DNA from: a virus
Virus record (IMG/VR): IMGVR_UViG_3300028891_000010
Coordinates: 1 to 63,046 of that record
Direction: 5' to 3' (one strand)
Length of the DNA: 63,046 nt
How positions within the stretch are numbered: the stretch's first letter is position 1; every line of letters starts with the position of its first letter. The notes below the pieces were generated by a model. It was not told the DNA's origin. It saw only the letters and a list, made by a program, of their open reading frames with translations, and did not search any database. This document shows, piece by piece, positions 24,297 to 33,290 of this stretch. The translations under genes and the position numbers were made by a program.

Positions 24297-24636
24297 GATA
24301 CCAGAAAAAATACACGAAATAATTAGCTATTTAGCTCATGCATTTAAAAATAGCTTTCTAGAAGAAGACGATCTAAAGCAGAATATGTACTTATGGTATT
24401 TAGAACGAATAAAAAAGAATAAGAAGCTAACTAACATAAAAAAGTTTACTCCAGGATATTGGTTTCTATGGTTTAAATGGAAGCTAAAAACATTATATAG
24501 AAAAGAAGTAAATAGAATTTGTAGAGAGTGGAATATTAAACTAGGAGATAGTGATGGTAGAACAAAACTACAATCTAAAATTGGATATCTCTCTTGTAAT
24601 TCACGATTTGAAGAAGAAACTGGGACAGAGATATAA
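24244..24636 (+). CDS. Sigma region 2-like half of a split sigma factor (130 aa)
   Basis: After a very basic N-terminus (KRRKKKRKR), residues about 20-90 read like sigma regions 2.1-2.3: an LEEDDLKQNMYLWYLER helix followed by an aromatic-rich segment (FTPGYWFLWFKWKLKTLYRKEV) suited to DNA melting. No region 4 follows. Instead an overlapping gene in another frame (24554) encodes a region 4-like protein. Two ATGs (24244 and 24259) are possible and neither has a strong GGAGG. T4 late transcription uses a comparable pair (gp55 and gp33). Homology is judged by eye. Confidence 0.5.
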   Translation: MIDINMKRRKKKRKRIVKIPEKIHEIISYLAHAFKNSFLEEDDLKQNMYLWYLERIKKNKKLTNIKKFTPGYWFLWFKWKLKTLYRKEVNRICREWNIKLGDSDGRTKLQSKIGYLSCNSRFEEETGTEI

Positions 24637-24832
24637 GATACTTGAAGACTATTTAATGGGGTATAAAATAAGTGAAATATGCAAAAAGCATAGTCTTAGT
24701 AGATTTATAGTAACCAGTGTTCTCAAAGGGTGTCTAGAATATGCTCGTAAAATTTTAGAAGAGGAGGGAGTATATCATGCCAAGAAAAAGAGGAAGAAAA
24801 ATAGACGTTTACAAAAGAAGATTAGAAGTTAA
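24554..24832 (+). CDS. Sigma region 4-like half of a split sigma factor (92 aa)
   Basis: ATG 24554 is chosen since AGGAGATA lies six bases upstream. The core (about 17-65) has a helix KKKLGQRYKILEDYLMGY and a helix-turn-helix SEICKKHSLSRFIVTSVLKG, the form of sigma-70 region 4. A Lys/Arg tail follows (KKKRKKNRRLQKK). It overlaps the region 2-like gene by 83 bp in a different frame, so the two could be natural separate subunits or one sigma broken by a frameshift. The good ribosome-binding site favours separate translation. It directly precedes the small terminase gene. Confidence 0.55.
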   Translation: MVEQNYNLKLDISLVIHDLKKKLGQRYKILEDYLMGYKISEICKKHSLSRFIVTSVLKGCLEYARKILEEEGVYHAKKKRKKNRRLQKKIRS

Positions 24833-25310
24833 AAAATTATACTTGCAAGGATCTTCTTTATATGATATAGCTCAAAGACTCAACGTATCTGTCAGCACTA
24901 TAAAAAAAGATATACAAGAAATCAATAGATGGTATTTAGAAGCTGTAGAAAAAAACCCACACATATTAGAAAAGCAAGCTGTGTATATACTACGTCACTT
25001 GGATGAGTTAAGAATGGTTAAAGAAAGGCTATGGAAGCTTGCTGATGAAACAAGCACTTCAAAAGACGAAGTAAACGCCTTAAAAGCGATACTAGATGAG
25101 CTATCTCACGAAGCAAGAGTGTTAAGATTAATTGATGTATCCAAAACCATTAACAACTACATTAAGATAGATAAGATAGAAGTGCTAGTAAACGGAGCCA
25201 TTGAGGTAATTAAGGAGTTTGTTCCTCCTGACAGACAAAAATACGCATTAGAAAGACTAAAAAATTTAGGTCAAGAAATAATAGAGGGAGAAAAAATAGA
25301 TGCGAGATAA
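24777..25310 (+). CDS. terS: Small terminase subunit (177 aa)
   Basis: This is the DNA-recognition subunit of the packaging motor. After a basic start (PRKRGRKIDVYKRR), residues about 20-50 form a helix-turn-helix (KLYLQGSSLYDIAQRLNVSVSTIKKDI). A long helical oligomerisation region (about 55-150) follows, and then a C-terminal part that would contact TerL. GAGGGAG precedes the start. One unknown gene lies between it and TerL, an unusual but not rare insertion. Assignment rests on fold pattern and position. Confidence 0.75.
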   Translation: MPRKRGRKIDVYKRRLEVKKLYLQGSSLYDIAQRLNVSVSTIKKDIQEINRWYLEAVEKNPHILEKQAVYILRHLDELRMVKERLWKLADETSTSKDEVNALKAILDELSHEARVLRLIDVSKTINNYIKIDKIEVLVNGAIEVIKEFVPPDRQKYALERLKNLGQEIIEGEKIDAR

Positions 25311-25611
25311 TAATAACAAATTTATTAAAAGCATCAATATAGAAAACAACATGAAATTAATAACTTTACTCACATGTAAAGAATTAATAGATCAGGCTTT
25401 AAGTGATCCTGTAGTTAACTTAATGCATGAGGGAGCCTTAATTACCTCAATAATGAGGTTATACTTATACGCTGAGATCATATACTTGCTTAGCAAAAAT
25501 TCCACTATTTATCAGGCAATACAGAGTCTTATATCTGATCTAAGCATTAAAGCTATTAAAGAGTTAAAAAAACCGAAAGACTCACAAGAGGGAGATAATG
25601 AACATCAATAA
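25300..25611 (+). CDS. Hypothetical helical protein between terminase genes (103 aa)
   Basis: Not recognised. All-helical and moderately hydrophobic (TLLTCKELIDQALSDPVVNLMHEGALITSIMRLYLYAEIIYLL), without a clear membrane span. It overlaps terS by 11 bp and terL by 14 bp, so it is part of the packaging operon and could be a terminase accessory protein. No motif confirms this. Confidence 0.5.
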   Translation: MRDNNNKFIKSINIENNMKLITLLTCKELIDQALSDPVVNLMHEGALITSIMRLYLYAEIIYLLSKNSTIYQAIQSLISDLSIKAIKELKKPKDSQEGDNEHQ

Positions 25612-27415
25612 GTTCAAAAATATCTGGAACTCTTCTATAGACAACGCTATTAAAAATATAGAGGAAGGAAAACATCTTTCTAAATTTAAAATAAAACCAG
25701 TTCCTCCTAAAGAGTTTTTTGAAGTCTGGTTAAAACAACCTCTCTTTCCTATGCAGTATGAAGTTTTAAATCAAGTATTTACTAATAATTATATGGATTG
25801 GAATACCAGTATAAATGAAATAGTTCTGATATGGGGCGAAGGGTCAGGAAAGGACTACACTATAGTCAGAACTTTAGTATATGTGTGTTACTGGTTATGC
25901 TGTCTTATGAGACCACAAGAATATTTCAAGTTAGGTAAAGATACACCTATTGTAATTGCTAATATGTCTGTAAATGAAGATCACGCTAAAGATGTGTTTT
26001 TTAGTCAGTTCACATCTTGTCTAAGAAGTGTTATAAATCCCGCAACTGGAAATAATTTTTTTGAGGAGTTAGGTGTGGATCTGAGAGAAGGAAAAGATAT
26101 ACAGACACGTAAAGTACTGTTGCCTAGTTACATAGAGGCTTATGCATTAGACCAAAGTAAGTACGCAGCAGAAGGTAAGAACGTATTGTTCGCAGTGTTC
26201 GACGAAATAGCTGAATTTAGGTTTGATAAGGCTAAACAAAGATACGAAAACTTAAAAAACACTGCTTTTTCTAGATTTCCAGAACATTATAAAATAGCTA
26301 TGTTATCCTATCCAAGAGACGAATATGACTTTTTAATGACTCATATGAAAGAAGTACAGAATTGGCCAGAAGAATTAAAATCTAAAGTCTACGTTAAAGT
26401 AGCTGCTCCCTGGGAGGTAAGATCTAAAGAAGGAGCTCATTCTGATTTAATTAAAAAGAGATTATATAAAACTAAAGCTGATTATATTCAGATGTATCGT
26501 ACTGATCCTGTTGATGCTATGAGAAGATATGAGTGTAAATTTCCTAAAACAGGTATTAATAGATTTTTAAAGAAGTTTGATATAGTGTTGAGTAAATGCG
26601 TTAATTTTGATAGATCTTCTCCTTTTATATGGGAGAGTATTGGTAAAGAAAAAGAAATATATTTAACTGAAAAAGAATTAAACGAAATTACATTACAGCC
26701 TTGGTTTAAAAACACTTATACTTACGAGATATATCAATTAGAGCAAAAACTATTAGAAAGGCCTAATGATGAGCAATTAAAAAAGAAATTAGAGTTAGAA
26801 CTTCAAAAACACGAAAATGCTCAATACTTTATACATATTGACTTATCGAGAGGAATAAAAGACTGTGCTGGTTTAGCCGTAATACATCCTTACTTTATAT
26901 CATCTACTATTACTGGGTACTATGTAGATTTAGTAATACAGATAAGACCAGAAGATGTAGAAATAGATTTTGAAGAAATAAGACGGTTTATATTCAAATT
27001 AAATGATAGGGGTTTTGATATAGCTAAAGTGACATTAGACGGATTCCAGAGCGCCGACTTTTGTCAAATAGTCAAGAAGAGAGGAATAGATAGTGACATT
27101 ATATCAGTAGATAGGTCTAAAAAACCTTACGATACTTTTAAAAGCTTGCTATACCAAGGTAAAGTAAACATGTATAATTACTTAGTTTTAGTGAGAGAGC
27201 TAAAAGAACTAATAGTAACTCCTAAAGGTAAAGTAGATCACCCTGAGGAATCCCAGCAACGATTGAAAGAAGAAGGACTTAAGGAGGGAAGTAAAGACTG
27301 CAGTGATGCTATTTGTGGAGCTATATATACTGCAGTACTACAAGAGGCTGAATTTGGACCTACTATAGTAGATGAATCTGATTTAGAAACACCCGATGTT
27401 GAAGATATACTATAA
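25598..27415 (+). CDS. terL: Large terminase subunit (605 aa)
   Basis: The ATP-driven motor and headful/cos nuclease. Walker A is WGEGSGKDYT (about residue 85), an atypical GxGSGKD form. Walker B is LFAVFDEIAEF (about 203-213). The RNase H-like nuclease begins with FIHIDLSRGIKDCAG (about 410-424), has DGFQSADF, and ends with GSKDCSDAICGAIYTA carrying the last Asp pair. Length is typical. It is on the + strand with the replication genes. The late-type motif GTTTTCAATA begins only after its stop, so terminase and portal may be transcribed separately. Confidence 0.92.
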   Translation: MNINKFKNIWNSSIDNAIKNIEEGKHLSKFKIKPVPPKEFFEVWLKQPLFPMQYEVLNQVFTNNYMDWNTSINEIVLIWGEGSGKDYTIVRTLVYVCYWLCCLMRPQEYFKLGKDTPIVIANMSVNEDHAKDVFFSQFTSCLRSVINPATGNNFFEELGVDLREGKDIQTRKVLLPSYIEAYALDQSKYAAEGKNVLFAVFDEIAEFRFDKAKQRYENLKNTAFSRFPEHYKIAMLSYPRDEYDFLMTHMKEVQNWPEELKSKVYVKVAAPWEVRSKEGAHSDLIKKRLYKTKADYIQMYRTDPVDAMRRYECKFPKTGINRFLKKFDIVLSKCVNFDRSSPFIWESIGKEKEIYLTEKELNEITLQPWFKNTYTYEIYQLEQKLLERPNDEQLKKKLELELQKHENAQYFIHIDLSRGIKDCAGLAVIHPYFISSTITGYYVDLVIQIRPEDVEIDFEEIRRFIFKLNDRGFDIAKVTLDGFQSADFCQIVKKRGIDSDIISVDRSKKPYDTFKSLLYQGKVNMYNYLVLVRELKELIVTPKGKVDHPEESQQRLKEEGLKEGSKDCSDAICGAIYTAVLQEAEFGPTIVDESDLETPDVEDIL

Positions 27416-27422
27416 TAAAATA

Positions 27423-27432
27423 GTTTTCAATA
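27423..27432 (+). promoter_or_regulatory. GTTTTCAATA motif upstream of portal
   Basis: Exact copy of a 10-base element that recurs before seven gene groups. It lies immediately 5' of the AGGGAGG ribosome-binding site and 17 bases before the portal ATG. This is the only copy I found on the + strand, and the only + gene it precedes is structural. Confidence 0.6.
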
Positions 27433-27449
27433 AGGGAGGAGTGTAAACT

Positions 27450-28703
27450 ATGCCTTTCTGGTTTTTTAATTTCAAAAAAGGTAAAACAGAAGAGAAAGAG
27501 TCTCAGATATCCGAAACTGCTAGCGCTTATGGAGCTCACGACTACGTAGAACCTTCCTACGAGCAAATATCTCCTAATACTATTCAACAATTATATGATC
27601 GGTCTAATCTGCTAAAAAAATATGTAAAACTTATTATAGACGAGTGTTTGCGTTATGAATTTAAAGCACACCCTAAAAAAGAATATGAAAGTGATAGAGA
27701 AGCTAAAGAACAAGCTAAAGAAATAAACGATTTATTATCTTTTTGCAATATCTACGAAACTTTTAATGAAATACGAGAAAAATATTTAAAAGACTTACTA
27801 TTATATGGTTATGCAGGGGTAGAATTAGAGCCTACTGAAGGACATATAGTAAAAGCTATTTACGCTGTGCCAGGCTATGCTATTCGTTTAAATGTTGATG
27901 ATACAGGTGCAAACTTTAAAGATGATAAAAAAGCTTATATCCTATTAAATCCTAATGAACTTGAAGAAATTGTGGCTTATTACCCTGCAAATTCTTTTAT
28001 ATATTTTGTATTAGATAAAATGAGTGATAGGGTTTACGGATCTCCTCCTATCACTAGTATATACCAGGAAATTATGACTGATATTAACTCATCTAAAAAT
28101 CTTAAAGCTGGTTCTAATTCTTTAAAAGCAGGAGTGTTATGCTTGCCTAAAGCACCCAGAACTCTTTTAAAAGATATTATTAATAGATTATTATTGATGT
28201 GTAAGAAAGACGCTAGAGTTAAAATAGTAGCATCTAGTACTGATGGTAAGTTTTTAGACCTAACTAATCTAAATCCAAAAGATACAATAGAATTGCAAAA
28301 ATGGTTGCTACAAAAAGCTAACATCTTTAATATTCCTCCTCTTAAGTTAGGCTTAACTGCTGACATAGGCTCTACTAGTGCAAGAGAGCAGAGAGATGAT
28401 TTTAAAGCCTTAATAGAAGATTTTGTTAAGTATGAACTGTCTAAATGGAATGCTATACTATTAAAAGCTAAGTTAAAATATAATAAAATAGAAATAACCT
28501 GCCCTAACCTAGCCACCAAATTAGAATATGAAAGAGCAAGAATAGCAGTTAGACTAGTAAATGGAGGTATAATCACTCCTAACGAAGCTAGGGTTAGGTA
28601 TTTAGGCCTGCCCAAACTGAAAGATCCTGCCGCAGATCAGTTAATGAGAGGAAAACAAGCTGTTTCTAGCCACGCTTCTGAAAAGAGAGAAGTGAAGGAA
28701 TAA
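27450..28703 (+). CDS. Portal protein (417 aa)
   Basis: This forms the dodecameric ring at the capsid vertex. The layout suits HK97/SPP1-type portals: a variable N-terminus, a helical wing region (about 50-120), the hydrophobic LLLYGYAGVELEPTEG strand (about 110-126), YGSPPITSIYQEIM at the stem, and the C-terminal clip/crown with NGGIITPNEARVRYLGLP, a motif frequent in portals. It follows terL and is the last + strand gene, ending 2 bp from the convergent tail gene. A strong GGGAGGAG site and the GTTTTCAATA element precede it. Confidence 0.85.
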   Translation: MPFWFFNFKKGKTEEKESQISETASAYGAHDYVEPSYEQISPNTIQQLYDRSNLLKKYVKLIIDECLRYEFKAHPKKEYESDREAKEQAKEINDLLSFCNIYETFNEIREKYLKDLLLYGYAGVELEPTEGHIVKAIYAVPGYAIRLNVDDTGANFKDDKKAYILLNPNELEEIVAYYPANSFIYFVLDKMSDRVYGSPPITSIYQEIMTDINSSKNLKAGSNSLKAGVLCLPKAPRTLLKDIINRLLLMCKKDARVKIVASSTDGKFLDLTNLNPKDTIELQKWLLQKANIFNIPPLKLGLTADIGSTSAREQRDDFKALIEDFVKYELSKWNAILLKAKLKYNKIEITCPNLATKLEYERARIAVRLVNGGIITPNEARVRYLGLPKLKDPAADQLMRGKQAVSSHASEKREVKE

Positions 28704-28705
28704 GT

Positions 28706-31450
28706 TTAAAAAGTTAAATTTTCTCTTACTATCCTATACGTGTGCCTTGCTTTATACTGATTATAATAATTTATATTAGCTCTTATTACGCTAGGATCAA
28801 TAGTAATTCCTGTCATGCTTGGAAGAGTGGAGAGATGAATAGTGGTAGTTTTTTCTACAACATTGTAAGTTATTTCATATACTTTTAAATTAGAGCTTTC
28901 TGAGCTTGGAAGATTAGTATTTGTAATAGATATTAAGTCTCCTAAATTAATATTAGTATGGAGACCGTCTAAAACTAGAGTTCCTCCATATATAGGTTTG
29001 TAATACTCTGCTAACTTAGCAGCTATTATTTTCATTATTGATGTATCATCTACTTTCTGTTCCTGACTTTCTATCTTTTGAGCTTCAGGCATATGAAAAG
29101 TATAAGTACCTCCTGGATAGTTTGTATCAATATAAACTACCAGAGGCTTAGTCATATCTTTATAGGCGTAGTATATAAGCCAATACTCGTCTAGCTGATC
29201 TGATATACAGTTTCCGTTCCAATAACCAAATCTATCTCGATATGCCAACCACTTACCAAACACTAAAGTTCTACTGCTAGCGTAGACTAATCTACCCTCA
29301 ACTAGTTCAGCACCTTTCTTTTCTGGAAGTACTTGTCGGTTAGAGGTATCATAAGAAGTGTATTTATGCGTAGAATAGGAAGAACTTCCGTTTCTAAGTT
29401 GCTTCAAAATTTCATTTCTCTCTTTTACCGACACTACCAGATACACATCGTACCCCCCTATACCTCCAAACATAGAAGGGCGAGGTATAGCATACCAGCC
29501 ATTTCCTCCTTCCATATCTGAAAAAGAATCAACTATTTTAAAAGGACGATTGGGAGGACTAAATACAGCATACCTGCTAATTCCGCTAAACTTAGATACT
29601 TTTTCTTTAATTTCATAACCTCCTCCTCCAAGTACTACTATTTTAGAGCGACTAAAAGATAGATCTTGCATGGTGTTAAAAGATAATACTTTGTGAGTAC
29701 CTATCGATTCTCCTTCTGACGGTATTCTGAAAGAGTGAACAGTTCCGCTCAGTCTATCTATATGTAAATATCCGTTCTTATCAATCCAATAATAGTACTC
29801 TCCAGCTACACTACATAAGTAGTCTAAAACCATACTTAACGGTTCTGCTTGCCAGTTAACTTTAACTTTAACACCTGAAGGTAGATTATTATAAAAGTTA
29901 GTTACACCTGCTCTAATTAATATATCGTTTGCTATATACTTTATACCATGTTTAGTACTTTTATAGACTACTGGAGTATATAACTGACTAAAATAATGCT
30001 TCAAATCTCTACACTGATATACTATTTCTTGCCCATTAGGTCCCAGTCTTCTAGAAATAGAATAGACATAGCCTGCAAAAGAAGGTTGATAATCTCCATC
30101 TTGGTTAATAATATATCCATATACTTTTTCTCCTACACTTAACTTTAAAGTAGAGTCAAATTTAGCCACTTGAACTACAGTCATAGTACTTCCTGTTATA
30201 CTTAGCTCAATTGACTCTATATACAGGGCTTCTCCATTGGGATACACTCCGCTTTCAGATATAATACCTCCTCCACTACTTACTAAACTATTATAATCGC
30301 TACCAACCAAGTAAATACTATCAAAGGAAGTTACTATATCATTGTAGTGAGTGTGTGTTTTATTTAAGCCTGAGGATAGTGAGCCTTTAGTAGTACTTAC
30401 ATCACTATCACTATCTTTATCTCCTTTATCATCTCCTCCCTCTGGAGGCTCATCTGGTGGTTTTTTTCTTTCGTCTTTGTTAGAAACAAATATACCACCT
30501 CCCCCAGGCCATCCATCCTCACTAACGTAAGATATAGGGATCAAAAATACTTTAATGGTAGCGGGAAATTCTATATAATAGCAGTTATCACTTTCTTTAA
30601 CTGCTTTAGGGTGTATAGCCTCTACACTTAAAAGATTAAACTTAGTATTATATTTGTTGTTAGCAGTGTCGTATGTTTTCGTCCAGTTATATCTAAAAGC
30701 GATGTGTTTAGCATTAAATATTTGCTTGTGCTCGTTTTGACCTTTATCGTGATATGCTTTATTTAAATAGGTGGATAAATCAGTGATAACAAGAGCGTTT
30801 TCTGACTCGTATTTCATAGAAGGATCCATTATAGCTAAATTTTCACTATTCCAATCTGTGTCTCCCAATTGCCAGTTGACTATAGAATATTGATCTGGAT
30901 TTACATAATCAGAACTATCTGGATTGTAGAGAGGTTCTAACGTTTTTTTCCAATCTATTATATATTGCTGTTGTTTAATTAAATACACAGCATCTATACC
31001 TAATGAGTCTACTGAAGATCCCCATGTGTGCTTCCATATAAAACCTCTCCAGTGAGTAGCATCTACTTGTTTTATATTACCGTAATAGTAGTGGTAGGGA
31101 GTACTATCAGTCATTACTAATTTATCTCCATATTTACCACTACCTCCTTCATCATAAGGACTTACGCAATGGTATGCTCTTACTACTTCGCCAACATAGT
31201 TTTGCTCCGACTTTTTAGAATAGTGCACTTTAGAGTGATATGTTCCTTTATACAACGATCCCCATCCGCTTAATTCTTTCCAGCCTAGATATGGACTGTT
31301 AGTTTTATAGTTTTTGTCGGCATTTATACCTATAGTCTCGTAAGTAATTAAAGTACCATATAGAGGGAGCTCCTTTATTATAACTTCGTCAACTCTGAAT
31401 ATATTTTTTATTTTAGCTATTCTACCCTGTACTAAATCACTATTAATCAT
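28706..31450 (-). CDS. Distal tail/baseplate hub-like protein (914 aa)
   Basis: Last gene of the leftward structural operon. The N-terminal ~370 residues are beta-rich with Tyr/Trp and a Gly/Pro/Asp linker (about 325-345). The C-terminal half contains a hub-like segment: VGEKVYGYIINQDGDYQPSFAGYVYSI-type domain, a YQCRDLKHYFSQL helix, and a YYYWIDKNGYLHIDRL strand pair. These resemble gp27/Siphovirus distal-hub domains. A terminal region (YGGTLVLDGLHTNINLGDLISI) is typical for tail proteins of the gpD/late-control superfamily. It probably joins tail tip to fibres. Confidence 0.65.
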   Translation of the reverse strand: MINSDLVQGRIAKIKNIFRVDEVIIKELPLYGTLITYETIGINADKNYKTNSPYLGWKELSGWGSLYKGTYHSKVHYSKKSEQNYVGEVVRAYHCVSPYDEGGSGKYGDKLVMTDSTPYHYYYGNIKQVDATHWRGFIWKHTWGSSVDSLGIDAVYLIKQQQYIIDWKKTLEPLYNPDSSDYVNPDQYSIVNWQLGDTDWNSENLAIMDPSMKYESENALVITDLSTYLNKAYHDKGQNEHKQIFNAKHIAFRYNWTKTYDTANNKYNTKFNLLSVEAIHPKAVKESDNCYYIEFPATIKVFLIPISYVSEDGWPGGGGIFVSNKDERKKPPDEPPEGGDDKGDKDSDSDVSTTKGSLSSGLNKTHTHYNDIVTSFDSIYLVGSDYNSLVSSGGGIISESGVYPNGEALYIESIELSITGSTMTVVQVAKFDSTLKLSVGEKVYGYIINQDGDYQPSFAGYVYSISRRLGPNGQEIVYQCRDLKHYFSQLYTPVVYKSTKHGIKYIANDILIRAGVTNFYNNLPSGVKVKVNWQAEPLSMVLDYLCSVAGEYYYWIDKNGYLHIDRLSGTVHSFRIPSEGESIGTHKVLSFNTMQDLSFSRSKIVVLGGGGYEIKEKVSKFSGISRYAVFSPPNRPFKIVDSFSDMEGGNGWYAIPRPSMFGGIGGYDVYLVVSVKERNEILKQLRNGSSSYSTHKYTSYDTSNRQVLPEKKGAELVEGRLVYASSRTLVFGKWLAYRDRFGYWNGNCISDQLDEYWLIYYAYKDMTKPLVVYIDTNYPGGTYTFHMPEAQKIESQEQKVDDTSIMKIIAAKLAEYYKPIYGGTLVLDGLHTNINLGDLISITNTNLPSSESSNLKVYEITYNVVEKTTTIHLSTLPSMTGITIDPSVIRANINYYNQYKARHTYRIVRENLTF

Positions 31451-33288
31451 AAGCCCTCTATTTTATATGTTAAAGAAGATTCAAAATGAATTTGACCTTG
31501 CTTAATCTCGTTTCCATCAGAATCGAACACTCTTAATCTATAAAAATATGACTTAGATTCAGCTGGATATTTTAAAGGCATTTCGATTTCTTTACTACGC
31601 CCTACTATATCATAAACCTTGTATTTTAACGAGGTGTAAGCTGTGTAAACAGGCAACTTTAATGCGTAATAAATACGATTTGTTTCTTTTAGAGCTAATT
31701 CAGTGGGAGTAAAATCTAAATCTTCACTAATATCCCCCTCCACTCCAAATAAAAATCTCCATATTGGTATAAAAGTATCTGAACCTATATCTTCATAGCT
31801 TTTTATTAAGGTATCGTTTTCTTCTAACTCTCGAAGCTCTAATGTTAATGACTCTGTGTTAAATCCTATAGCTAATACTACTAAACCAGTGTCATAATCT
31901 AAAGAATCTCTAACTTTAAAAGTAGTAGAATCGAAACTATACTCTACTCCTCTATAATTTACTGTCCCTTCATCTATAGTAAGCTCATAAGTACTACTAT
32001 CATAAGAATAAGAAGAAAATCCTTCTATAAGACATGTAGGTTTATAAGTAGTAACTAATCCATCATCTACGTAGACTTCTACTCTATCTAAAGGTATTTC
32101 ATCATTATAGTTTAAAGTCATAGTAGAAAAATCTATAGAAGCATTTACTTCTGAAGCATAGTAAGTAATAGTTACTTCATCTGTTAATATTTTAGTACCG
32201 TAATCATCAAAATAGTACTTAATATACAGAGTATTTTCACCTTCTTTAGGAGGTAGATGTTCTATTCTTATAGTATTATGATTAACATCATATAGACCAT
32301 ACCAAGTGTTATTATCCCAAGAATAACAGTATTTTTTAACTGATAAATAAATAGTAAAAGAAAAAGCATCGTTTATATAAGTAGGATAATCACAAATATT
32401 ATATCTATATTCAAGCCTTTTGCTTACTGCTCTAAAAACACTATTTATGTCTTGAGCTTGAACTATTAGAGTATCTCCTGTTATATTAACGTCAGGAGCA
32501 GCTTCAAGTCTATTATCTCTGTATTCTCCTTCTATTTGTTTGTAAGTTAGTGTGTTTATAGTGTTAGTATCACTATCTAATAATAAAACATTATCTATTT
32601 GACATATAGGCTGATTTAACACCACTATCCATTTATCAGCAATACCAAATAAATAAGGACTTTCAAAATACACACCCCTATAAACATTAAACACTTTTAA
32701 AATTTCAAGAAAAGGAGGAAATGTTTTTTGCTTTATAGATATTTTTAAATCACTAGCGTTATTAGCTACTTCAGTTATCTTGATTTTTATTTTGTCATTA
32801 GTATAGACTAAAGAATCATCTAAAAGTAAGTAAGTATGATAGGATTTATTATTTGCGTTTATAGTTAAGCTCTTTTTAATAGTGTTGTTAAGATATATTT
32901 CTATTTTAGTCTGACCTGAATCTCCTGTATTATAAACATCAATAGTTACAGAGTCTAATAATCCAGCCACTGAAGTAGTAAAAGTAAATTCAGAAATAGT
33001 GGGAGTAGTTAGATGCAAAGGATAACTAATAAGATGGTGCAATCTTTGAGCTACTAAAAGTTTCCATTTGAATAGTAGAGATTTTTTTACTGCTTTTAAT
33101 AAATTCCAATAGAACCAAAAAGAAGATGTAATTCTTTTATATAGTATCCAATCAAAATAGAATTTAGAAGATTTAGTTTCTGCTTGTGCTTCTTCTAAAG
33201 TGAAATTTACACTATCTCCACTTGGAGGAGTATAAGATTTTAATCCAAAATTCGCATTGTTTCCAGAAGGTGGACTATATAATGGCAT
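31447..33288 (-). CDS. Tail-tip structural protein with N-terminal repeats (613 aa)
   Basis: The first 35 residues contain two near repeats (PLYSPPSGNNANFGL and SYTPPSGDSVNFTLEE), a short repeat also seen in some phage tail proteins. The rest is almost all beta-strand with several Ig- or jelly-roll-like modules (VSIDVYNTGDSG, TYKPTCLIEGFSSY, GVEYSFDSTTFKV). No enzyme motif is visible. It overlaps the hub-like gene by 4 bp. A role in the adsorption apparatus is likely by position and composition. Confidence 0.6.
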   Translation of the reverse strand: MPLYSPPSGNNANFGLKSYTPPSGDSVNFTLEEAQAETKSSKFYFDWILYKRITSSFWFYWNLLKAVKKSLLFKWKLLVAQRLHHLISYPLHLTTPTISEFTFTTSVAGLLDSVTIDVYNTGDSGQTKIEIYLNNTIKKSLTINANNKSYHTYLLLDDSLVYTNDKIKIKITEVANNASDLKISIKQKTFPPFLEILKVFNVYRGVYFESPYLFGIADKWIVVLNQPICQIDNVLLLDSDTNTINTLTYKQIEGEYRDNRLEAAPDVNITGDTLIVQAQDINSVFRAVSKRLEYRYNICDYPTYINDAFSFTIYLSVKKYCYSWDNNTWYGLYDVNHNTIRIEHLPPKEGENTLYIKYYFDDYGTKILTDEVTITYYASEVNASIDFSTMTLNYNDEIPLDRVEVYVDDGLVTTYKPTCLIEGFSSYSYDSSTYELTIDEGTVNYRGVEYSFDSTTFKVRDSLDYDTGLVVLAIGFNTESLTLELRELEENDTLIKSYEDIGSDTFIPIWRFLFGVEGDISEDLDFTPTELALKETNRIYYALKLPVYTAYTSLKYKVYDIVGRSKEIEMPLKYPAESKSYFYRLRVFDSDGNEIKQGQIHFESSLTYKIEGL

Positions 33289-33290
33289 TT

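Noticed and set aside
28034-28615. A 193-residue antisense open frame inside the portal gene
   Set aside because: It is a shadow of the portal coding strand, with no ribosome-binding site and no recognisable domain.
28700-28740. Bidirectional terminator between the convergent portal and hub-like genes
   Set aside because: The stops are two bases apart and no stem followed by a T-run is present in either direction.
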